A stretch of 13,621 nucleotides of DNA from Chloroflexota bacterium (GTDB lineage Bacteria > Chloroflexota > Anaerolineae > B4-G1 > SLSP01). The translations under genes and the position numbers were made by a program. Below, one piece after another: positions 1-5,881 of the stretch. The DNA lies in the NCBI GenBank assembly GCA_009908585.1, contig JAAAOZ010000500.1, positions 1-13,621 of the forward strand, given 5' to 3'. The notes beneath the pieces are model-generated. The model ran no database searches, was not told the origin of the DNA, and saw nothing but the letters and a program-made list of their open reading frames with translations. Position 1 is the first letter of the stretch; every line of letters starts with the position of its first letter.

Positions 1-2212
1 AGGGATCGACGCGCAGGCCGTTCAACTCGGGGCGGATGCCTAAGACGTAGTGCGTGACGCTGAAGTAGAACCAGGCCGCCGCGCCGGTCAGCCACGAGGT
101 GCGCGTGTTGCCCTCCCGGGGAGAGAAGCGCGAGTAGGTCGTCTGCCCCTGGACGTACGGCTCGCTCTGGCGGATCTCGGCGCGGGTGTTGTAAGCGGCG
201 GGCATCGCGGCGCGCAGATAATCGTAAGCGCGATCCCCGTGACCGAGCATGCATTCCGCCATGATGCCCCACCCCTGGGTGTGATTGAAGATGCCGGCGT
301 TTTCCTTGATGCCGGGATTGAAGACCACCGAGCGCATCACCTCGACCGAGGTCTTGACGAAGGGCGGCGCGCAGAGCATCAGCCCGTAGTCCGTCGCCAG
401 GCGCTCGTTCACCGTCTGCATGCAGCGCTGCGCCTGTTCTTCGGTCGCCGCGCCGCTGATCACGGCCCAAACCTGCGTGTTCAGGTAAACCTGCCCCTCC
501 TCGAACTCTTGGGCGCCGTACACGGCGCCATCCTCGGCGATGGCCCAGATGAACCAGTCGCCATCCCACGTGGCGGCTTGAATGTTCTCCAGGAGCGGCT
601 CCATCTGAGCCTCGGCCCAAGCTTTGTCCACCGGGCGGTCGATCTGCTCGGCAATCTCGGCCAGCGTCTTCAAGCCGAGATAGACCTGGAAGGCCACAAA
701 GAGGCTCTCGCCGTTGAACCCCAGCTTCAGACAGTCGTTCCAATCCGCCAGCAGACCGCAGGGCAGGCCGTTGCGGCCCGTGCGCTCCAGGTTGAATTCC
801 AAGGCGCGGCGCAGGTGATCGAAGACCGTGTCCTCGCCCTCGTCCGCGTAGGGCAGGACTTTGTTGTAAAAATCGATATCGCCGGTCTCGTTGACGTAGG
901 CCGGCGCCGCGTTGAAGAACCACAGGCAATCGTCCGAGCGGAATTCCTCCGGCGCGGGCGCTGGCTCCTCTCCGGGATGATGATCGAAGGGCTTGATGAC
1001 GGGGATCGCGCCGCCGTCCTGGACCTGGCCCGTGAGCATCAGATCCAGGCGCGCCCTGGCATCCTCGGGGATGGCAGTCAACACGCCCAGAATGTCCTGC
1101 ACCGAATCGCGATAGCCCAGCCCATCGCGCTCGCCGTTGTAGACCAGGCTGGCCGCTCGCGACCAGTTGTAGGTGATCAGGCAGTTATAGAGGCCCCACA
1201 CATTGACGCTGTGATTGAGTTCGTCGTCGGGGGTCTCGACGACCATATTACCCAGCTTAGCGTGCCAGCTCTGCTTCAGCTTTTCAAATTCGCGATCCGC
1301 CCGCTCGAACGAACCAAATTCCTCCATCGTCTCGACGCCGGTCGCACGCGCGTCGCCGATGCCCAACAGAATCATCACCTCGCGGCTCTCGCCCGGCTGC
1401 AGGGTGAGTTCGGCCTGCAGCGCGCCGCAGGCATTATCGCCGTAGGCGTCGCTATCCGAGCAGCGGCCGCTCTCGACCGCGTGGGGATTATGGTAGCCGC
1501 CATACGTCCCGAGGAAAGCCTCGCGGCTGGTATCGTAGCCGGTGACGGGCGCGCCGACCAGGCCCATCCAGGTGCATTGCGGGAGGTCGCCCTCCGCGAT
1601 GGCGCCCTCAACGTCGTTAGCCTGCTCAATGAGATTGTCGTGAATGGCGACGCGCAGCAGACCGTTGTCGAGGCATTGGCCCTTGACGATGAACAGGGAG
1701 TATTGCAAATTGACCGTGTCCTGCCGGGTATCCCAGTTGTTGGTGAATTCACAGAACGAGAAGACCGCCAGCGTCCGGGGGCGGTCGCTCTCATTGACCA
1801 GCTTCAAGCGCCAGTATTCGAAGGTCTCGCCCAAGGGGACGTAATAGGTGGCTTGGGAGCGAATGCCGGCGTATTGGGATTCGATGATGGTGTAGCCCAT
1901 GCCGTGACGGCAAATCGAATCGTAGATTAAGAGCGGCTTGCCCACCGGCTGCCACGAGGCCGACCAATAGTCGCCGCTGGCCTGATCGCGGATGTAAAAG
2001 TAACGCCCCGGCTGATCTATAGGGACGCTGTTGAAGCGGAGCCGCAGAAATCGGCCCTGGGCGCCGGATTTGTAAAAGCCGTAGCCGCCCGCGTTGTTAG
2101 TGATGATCGCGCCGTATTCCGTTGTGCCCAGGTAATTGCTCCACGATTGGGGCGTATCGGGGCGGGTGATCACGTACTCGCGGTTGGCATCGTCAAAGTA
2201 ACCAAATTGCAT
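1..2212 (-). CDS. GH94 glycoside phosphorylase (cellobiose/chitobiose phosphorylase-like), C-terminus cut by window edge
   Basis: The minus frame stays open from ATG 2212 to the window edge (737 codons). It encodes a GH94 inverting phosphorylase, which splits a beta-linked disaccharide with phosphate into a sugar 1-phosphate and a free sugar, normally in the cytosol. The N-terminus MQFGYFDDANREYVI, the beta-sandwich motif YWSASWQPV, the (alpha/alpha)6 segment GLGYRDSVQD and the catalytic motif ADWNDCL are all present. The Asp of DWND is residue 490 and matches the general acid of cellobiose phosphorylases. The last readable residues, LGIRPELNGLRVDP, are close to the family's C-terminal end, so roughly 70-80 residues lie outside. 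A second ATG sits at 2215, but GAGAGG at 2223-2218 is 5 nt from ATG 2212, which favours the latter. The GRCSDSD, CGAL and SGDYW segments recall N,N'-diacetylchitobiose phosphorylase more than cellobiose phosphorylase, as I remember those sequences. The substrate is not settled. Confidence 0.93.
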   Translation of the reverse strand, partial: MQFGYFDDANREYVITRPDTPQSWSNYLGTTEYGAIITNNAGGYGFYKSGAQGRFLRLRFNSVPIDQPGRYFYIRDQASGDYWSASWQPVGKPLLIYDSICRHGMGYTIIESQYAGIRSQATYYVPLGETFEYWRLKLVNESDRPRTLAVFSFCEFTNNWDTRQDTVNLQYSLFIVKGQCLDNGLLRVAIHDNLIEQANDVEGAIAEGDLPQCTWMGLVGAPVTGYDTSREAFLGTYGGYHNPHAVESGRCSDSDAYGDNACGALQAELTLQPGESREVMILLGIGDARATGVETMEEFGSFERADREFEKLKQSWHAKLGNMVVETPDDELNHSVNVWGLYNCLITYNWSRAASLVYNGERDGLGYRDSVQDILGVLTAIPEDARARLDLMLTGQVQDGGAIPVIKPFDHHPGEEPAPAPEEFRSDDCLWFFNAAPAYVNETGDIDFYNKVLPYADEGEDTVFDHLRRALEFNLERTGRNGLPCGLLADWNDCLKLGFNGESLFVAFQVYLGLKTLAEIAEQIDRPVDKAWAEAQMEPLLENIQAATWDGDWFIWAIAEDGAVYGAQEFEEGQVYLNTQVWAVISGAATEEQAQRCMQTVNERLATDYGLMLCAPPFVKTSVEVMRSVVFNPGIKENAGIFNHTQGWGIMAECMLGHGDRAYDYLRAAMPAAYNTRAEIRQSEPYVQGQTTYSRFSPREGNTRTSWLTGAAAWFYFSVTHYVLGIRPELNGLRVDP

Positions 2213-2217
2213 CATAA

Positions 2218-2223
2218 CCTCTC
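2218..2223 (-). promoter_or_regulatory. Ribosome binding site for the GH94 gene
   Basis: GAGAGG reads on the minus strand 5 nt before ATG 2212. It would be only 2 nt from the in-frame ATG at 2215, so it selects the second of two adjacent ATG codons. Confidence 0.6.
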
Positions 2224-2267
2224 TTTGTCTCTAATTTTGTCGGATGGGTGGATGACCATACTTGGTG

Positions 2268-3110
2268 TTACTGCTTACTGCACGCTGGCAGACACGATTG
2301 GACCCAGGCCAGAGCGCCGGAGGTATTTGCCCAATGTCGCCCTTGATCGTGCCAGTAAAGGTAGGCTTGGTTGGCGCTCCCGTGAATGATGCGATACGGA
2401 TCGAAGTCCTTGGGACGCCGGTGGCGCTGTTTGACCAGTTCCTTGGCGATCAAGGGCAACCATCCTATCGCATCGCATAGGACGTCCTCCGCCTCCGCTT
2501 TGTGCCCCAGTTGATATAAGGCCAGCGCGCGACCGTACACCACTTGCTCCAACCCATCCTCCGGGTAGCGACCGCAAATCTCCAACACGCTCTCTGGATC
2601 GCCCCGCTCAAAATGGCAATCGATAGCCAGCGCACGCGCGCCCTGATTATCCGAGGGATTCATTGCCAATAGATTCTCGAAGATCTCCAGCGCCCTCTCG
2701 AACTCGCCCCGGTCATAGTACGCCAATCCCAGCCCGTGGTAGACGCGCAAGAATGGCCGGTTTTCCAACACGAACCAGGGCAGGCGATCCCGCCCGATCT
2801 CGAACGCCTCCGGCAAAGCTTGCAAACCGAGGGCGACGACCAGTTGCCAAGTGTGATAGGCCTCCTCGTCGCGCCCCGTCTCGCTCAGGAGCATCGCGAG
2901 ATAGTGGTGGGCATCGATGAACTCCGGGAATTCGGCGACGAGGCGGCGATATTCCGCTTCGGCCTCAGCGATGTAGCCGGCGCGCCGAAGCTCGATGGCC
3001 GCGTAAAATTCCTCTTGGGTCTCCCAACTTATCCGAGGGTACTCGAAGGTCCACTGATGGTCGTCGAGAGGCTTGCATACGATGGTTTTCTTTGGCTGTC
3101 GGTGATTCAA
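2268..3110 (-). CDS. TPR-repeat protein, 280 aa, TTG start
   Basis: This is a soluble helical-repeat protein, probably a scaffold for protein contacts; its partner is unknown. TPR-like helix pairs are visible at about residues 33-66 (ELRRAGYIAEAEAEYRRLV), 67-100 (HYLAMLLSETGRDEEAYHTW), 119-152 (GLGLAYYDRGEFERALEIF) and 187-217 (RALALYQLGHKAEAEDVL). The last 60 residues are not TPR and contain an aromatic motif, NQAYLYWHDQGRHW, seen in some TPR proteins of unknown role. There is no signal peptide or membrane segment. The start is TTG at 3110, supported by a near-perfect AAGGAGGT five nt upstream. The gene ends 55 bp before the GH94 start and begins 37 bp after the small HEAT ORF, so co-transcription is likely. 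The fold is confident; the function is not known. Confidence 0.85.
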   Translation of the reverse strand: MNHRQPKKTIVCKPLDDHQWTFEYPRISWETQEEFYAAIELRRAGYIAEAEAEYRRLVAEFPEFIDAHHYLAMLLSETGRDEEAYHTWQLVVALGLQALPEAFEIGRDRLPWFVLENRPFLRVYHGLGLAYYDRGEFERALEIFENLLAMNPSDNQGARALAIDCHFERGDPESVLEICGRYPEDGLEQVVYGRALALYQLGHKAEAEDVLCDAIGWLPLIAKELVKQRHRRPKDFDPYRIIHGSANQAYLYWHDQGRHWANTSGALAWVQSCLPACSKQ

Positions 3111-3115
3111 TTTTG

Positions 3116-3123
3116 ACCTCCTT
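3116..3123 (-). promoter_or_regulatory. Strong Shine-Dalgarno selecting a TTG start
   Basis: AAGGAGGT on the minus strand lies 5 nt before TTG 3110. No ATG or GTG is equally well placed, so this site is the main reason to accept TTG as the start of the TPR gene. Confidence 0.8.
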
Positions 3124-3147
3124 GCGCTTCTGCGCTTCTATTCCGTG

Positions 3148-3270
3148 CTATGCAGCAATTACAGCTCGCTCATCCCCCAGTTCCCCAAGCTGGGCCAGGG
3201 CTTGGCGGCGCGTTTGGGGATCACGATCCGACAACTCCCTAATCAAGCGCTCAAACGTTGCATTGTTCAT
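3148..3270 (-). CDS. Small single-HEAT-repeat ORF, 40 aa
   Basis: The ATG at 3270 is preceded by GGAGG at 3279-3275 with 4 nt spacing, and the frame ends at TAG 3150-3148. Residues 8-37 read as one canonical HEAT/PBS-lyase repeat (LIRELSDRDPQTRRQALAQL, then GELGDERAVIAA), the kind that usually opens a protein with many repeats. It sits 18 bp after the stop of the 177-residue gene and 37 bp before the TPR gene, in the same direction. No further HEAT sequence follows the stop in any minus frame that I can see. It could be a genuine micro-protein or the 5' remnant of a deleted larger HEAT gene. The repeat and the ribosome site argue that it is or was translated. Confidence 0.6.
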   Translation of the reverse strand: MNNATFERLIRELSDRDPQTRRQALAQLGELGDERAVIAA

Positions 3271-3288
3271 CTTGCCTCCGAACCGTGA

Positions 3289-3822
3289 CTACGCTACAGC
3301 CCCCCGTCCCACACTTCGACGCGGAAGAACACGCGAGGCGACAGGATCGCCCTCCTCTCGCAGCCAAGGGATAAGCTCGGCCGCGATGAGTTCCATGACC
3401 ACGGCGTCTCCCAGTTCAGCGGCGAAACTGCCCAGAGATCCAGCCCCGCTCCCACATCCACTCCCCAGCGCGCAGCCTTCATAGCCAAGTTCGGCTATGG
3501 CATAGCATCCCTCCCCCGAGCCAAAAGGATAGGAGTTGGTCGCGGCGATGACATAACGCTCAAAATGCTCGTCCGTAGGCGCCAAGACATAGGCTTCTGC
3601 CGCCTCGATAGTAACCTGAACCGTGGGAAGGAACCTTTTTTCCATCAGCCCATAGCCGGCAGCAATGATAGCACGAGCCAATATCTGTTGCGCCAACGAA
3701 TCGGGGGAAGCTCCCGCACACATTATATCGAGCCAGCTAATGAAGGCGAACAGTTTCGCTCGAGAAGGTAGTCCCCGTAACTTTGATAGCGCAGTTTGTC
3801 TGAGCGCGTCCTGGTCTTGCAT
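3289..3822 (-). CDS. Unrecognised helical protein, 177 aa
   Basis: I do not recognise a confident family. The protein is Ala-rich and predicted helical up to about residue 110 (LARAIIAAGYGLM, IEAAEAYVLAP). A Gly/Ser/Cys-rich stretch follows around residues 110-130 (GCALGSGCGSGAGSLGSF), and the end is basic (RVLPRRSVGRG). There is no signal peptide. The hydrophobic parts are amphipathic rather than clearly membrane-spanning. The pattern 'IEAARAYV...P' followed by repeated Ala-rich helices loosely recalls Imm5-type putative immunity proteins, but that is a weak resemblance and not an assignment. The start is ATG 3822 with AAGGA 8 nt upstream. The gene heads a tight run (HEAT ORF, TPR protein, GH94 gene) and lies 96 bp after the kinase gene. 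Confidence 0.65.
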   Translation of the reverse strand: MQDQDALRQTALSKLRGLPSRAKLFAFISWLDIMCAGASPDSLAQQILARAIIAAGYGLMEKRFLPTVQVTIEAAEAYVLAPTDEHFERYVIAATNSYPFGSGEGCYAIAELGYEGCALGSGCGSGAGSLGSFAAELGDAVVMELIAAELIPWLREEGDPVASRVLPRRSVGRGAVA

Positions 3823-3846
3823 CTAACCTGTCCTTGTATATCCCTC

Positions 3847-3871
3847 GCCCCCAAGAGGCGCGCCTAGGGGC
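3847..3871. repeat. GC-rich inverted repeat in the spacer before the 177-aa gene
   Basis: The palindrome AGGCGCGCCT at 3856-3865 is flanked by GCCCC (3847-3851) and GGGGC (3867-3871), so an interrupted hairpin can form. No T-run follows on either strand, so it is not a convincing intrinsic terminator. It could be a regulatory or transcript-stabilising structure in the 96-bp spacer. Confidence 0.4.
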
Positions 3872-3918
3872 AAACGAAGCAATCAATTTATCCCGCACAT
3901 CAACCCCAACTTCCCGCA

Positions 3919-4866
3919 TCACCCAAAGAGCCTTTCGCAGAATCTCTGTCGCCCTAAATCCTCCAAGAATTCCAGCTTCCGGCTCTCATAGAAACTATCC
4001 CCAGACCATCTACCGAAATACCACACACTATCCATCAAAATACTCAATTTGTAGACATCGTACAAATGATACCGCTCTTGCTCTCCCAAGGGCCGATATC
4101 TCATGTATATCTGAACCACCTCACGAGCTGCTTCAAGATCCAGCTTATCTTCCCGGTGCGTCCACGCCCAGCGCTCTATCAACCCCACCAAATCGAATGA
4201 CAGGTACGTGTAATTCGCGTCGTCAAAGTCCAGTAGCGCCACGAATTTGTCACCTTCAAAAAGCACATTGGAAAAATGGAAATCACAGTGACAAATCCCC
4301 TGCGGCAAAGTCCCCGGCAGAGCCAACCGGGTCAATGCACTTTCCAGCCACACCAGCTTTGCACGCGCGCGCCGTGTGTTGAGCTTCTCGGCCTCTGACT
4401 GAGCTAACTTGTGGCACAGGGCCGGAGTGTAATTCCAGCGCTGCGAGGTATACGGTGAAGCGTAGCCTACTGTCAGCTTCTGCAATTCCGCTGCTTGTTG
4501 TATGAGTTGTTGGTAGTGGAATGCGGTGGGATGCTCTATATGCTGCCCTTCAATAAACTCAAATACAACATACGGGCGCTCACGGTAGTGACTAACGTAT
4601 GCTCCGTGAATATTCTTGACTTGAAGCGGACACGGATATTGGTGGGCGGCTAGATATGATAGTAACTCGCTCTCAAACAAGACGGACTGTGTAGAGCGCG
4701 TCTCGTAATACCGCAGCACGAACTTCCCGTATGTTGTGTTCAGAAAGTAGTTTGTCTGGATCGCGCCGCGTTGGATAGCTTCCGCGTGAGTATAGCTTCC
4801 CAGATCATACTGAGCCAGGATTCTCTCGAAGTCGGCGCTTTGGAAGCGTGTTTTGACAGCCATCAT
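3919..4866 (-). CDS. Phosphotransferase of the APH / homoserine kinase type II (COG2334-like) fold
   Basis: This protein-kinase-like small-molecule kinase transfers the ATP gamma-phosphate to an unidentified hydroxyl substrate in the cytosol. Numbered from ATG 4866 (315 aa), an N-lobe nucleotide loop appears as RGAIQTNYFL with FVLRYYE. The hinge is YVVFEFIEGQ. The catalytic loop is HCDFHFSNVLF with D195 as the probable catalytic base and N200 as a metal ligand. The second metal motif is LLDFDDAN near D213. The length fits homoserine kinase type II and related stress-response or choline kinases. An in-frame GTG at 4872 exists, but GAAGAG sits 5 nt from ATG 4866 and directly against the GTG, so ATG 4866 (or 4863) is preferred. 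The coding sequence is visibly more AT-rich than the genes around it, which suggests separate ancestry. Its flanks do not identify the substrate. Confidence 0.85.
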   Translation of the reverse strand: MMAVKTRFQSADFERILAQYDLGSYTHAEAIQRGAIQTNYFLNTTYGKFVLRYYETRSTQSVLFESELLSYLAAHQYPCPLQVKNIHGAYVSHYRERPYVVFEFIEGQHIEHPTAFHYQQLIQQAAELQKLTVGYASPYTSQRWNYTPALCHKLAQSEAEKLNTRRARAKLVWLESALTRLALPGTLPQGICHCDFHFSNVLFEGDKFVALLDFDDANYTYLSFDLVGLIERWAWTHREDKLDLEAAREVVQIYMRYRPLGEQERYHLYDVYKLSILMDSVWYFGRWSGDSFYESRKLEFLEDLGRQRFCERLFG

Positions 4867-5061
4867 TTTCACTCTTCGTTGTTGGTTGGGTTTTAGCCTG
4901 CTAGTAATCTTGGTTCTTCAGGAATTCGCCGGGTGCAATTGAGCTATCCCCATCCAGAACCCGGTAACGACGCGAAAAAGGTCTGTGATCCCCACAAACA
5001 CACAAATCTTCGCCGATTTTAGGGCTGGTTAAGGGATTGCCCGGCAAAATCCAAAAGACCC

Positions 5062-5097
5062 ACACTTCTCCGCCGAGGCCAGTCGGCGGAGAAGTGT
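5062..5097 (-). terminator. Strong stem-loop terminator after the deazaflavin reductase gene
   Basis: A perfect 15-bp inverted repeat (5062-5076 ACACTTCTCCGCCGA, 5083-5097 its complement) has a 6-nt loop. On the minus strand it starts 11 bp after the stop codon at 5109 and is followed by GGGTCTTTTGG and then GATTTTG, a moderate T-rich tail. Its position and strength fit an intrinsic terminator. Confidence 0.8.
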
Positions 5098-5108
5098 TGC
5101 GTACCGGC

Positions 5109-5660
5109 TCAATCCATAACTTCGCGCACGATGGCGCGGATGACGAGCAGCAGCACGATGAACCCGATCACCGCGCCGACGATGATGGGGATCGCGTTGG
5201 TGATGGGATAGTCGGCGATGAGGCGCTGATAGACCGCGTCTAGCTCCGGGGTATCCGAAAGGCGTTGCGCGCGCAGATATTGCTCCGTCTCGGCCTTCTC
5301 GAGCAGCGGCTGCATCCATTCGGGGAACTCCGGGAGGGCAACCTCGGCATCCACCACCTCGAAATCGCCGATTTGATACGCATGCCCGCCAGAAGCGACG
5401 ACGCCCTCCCCGGCGGCCTTCAAATTGCGGAACCAATCCACGTGGTCGCCGTAGGGCATCGGGATGACAAAGCCCTCGTCAGTGCGTTGGGCGACGACCG
5501 GTGTCTTGTACACGCGCCCCGACGTGCGCCCCTCGTGCCGGATGATCGCGTAGGGGCTGTGGGGGCGTCCGGCAAAGCTCAACGTGAAGGGATTGAGGAT
5601 CTGCCTATTGAAGTACCGCACCTGCTCTTTAATTTGATCGAATGTTGATAGATTTGTCAT
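5109..5660 (-). CDS. Nitroreductase-family deazaflavin (F420)-dependent oxidoreductase with C-terminal membrane anchor
   Basis: This is a small split-beta-barrel protein of the DDN / DUF385 family, whose members use reduced F420 to reduce quinones or other acceptors. Numbered from ATG 5660 (183 aa), the family core is clear: RQILNPFTLSFAG near residue 20, YAIIRHEGRTSGRVYKTPV at about 38-56, then FVIPMPYGDHVDWFRNLKAAG at about 64-84. A single hydrophobic helix follows at about 154-175 (IPIIVGAVIGFIVLLLVI) with a charged end, so the enzyme is probably anchored by its tail with the catalytic domain facing the cytoplasm. A GTG precedes at 5663; AAGGAGG lies 7 nt from the ATG and 4 nt from the GTG, so the ATG is chosen. 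The gene looks monocistronic, with its own promoter and terminator. F420 use is known for the family and inferred here. Confidence 0.87.
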   Translation of the reverse strand: MTNLSTFDQIKEQVRYFNRQILNPFTLSFAGRPHSPYAIIRHEGRTSGRVYKTPVVAQRTDEGFVIPMPYGDHVDWFRNLKAAGEGVVASGGHAYQIGDFEVVDAEVALPEFPEWMQPLLEKAETEQYLRAQRLSDTPELDAVYQRLIADYPITNAIPIIVGAVIGFIVLLLVIRAIVREVMD

Positions 5661-5710
5661 CACTCCGCCTCCTTTCCGGCTAACCGGTTGTTCAATCTGG
5701 GGTTAGACTT

Positions 5711-5739
5711 ATTGTACAGCAAAGGGGAAGAAGTTTCAA
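5711..5739 (-). promoter_or_regulatory. Sigma70-like promoter for the deazaflavin reductase gene
   Basis: On the minus strand TTGAAA (5739-5734) is followed after 17 nt by TACAAT (5716-5711). Both boxes match the consensus at five of six positions. Transcription would start near 5704 and give a leader of about 45 nt containing the AAGGAGG site. Confidence 0.65.
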
Positions 5740-5826
5740 AAGAATCCCACAGGGATACCGCCTCGCGACAGCATCGTTGAAAAATCGTATGCGGGTTACA
5801 GGCGTTCTGGATAGTCCTCAACGCAA

Positions 5827-5857
5827 AAGCCCCCAGTGCAGGTCACACTGAGGGCTT
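5827..5857 (-). terminator. Rho-independent terminator after the serpin gene
   Basis: On the minus strand AAGCCCTCAGTG pairs with CACTGGGGGCTT (12 bp, one G-T wobble) around a 7-nt loop, and TTGCGTT follows directly. The stem begins 24 bp after the serpin stop codon. Confidence 0.75.
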
Positions 5858-5881
5858 GGACGATGATCGTCTTACTGGCAA

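Noticed and set aside
50..1930. 626-codon open frame on the plus strand
   Set aside because: It is antisense to the GH94 gene, whose minus frame has clear family motifs along its whole length. The plus translation shows no recognisable domain and arises from high GC content.
4925..4965. tRNA-like stretch on the minus strand (GGGATAGCTCAATTG followed by CACCCGG)
   Set aside because: It recalls the 5' part of a tRNA D-arm, but the D-arm 3' strand, a proper anticodon arm and the T-arm are missing. At most it is a remnant, and chance is as likely.
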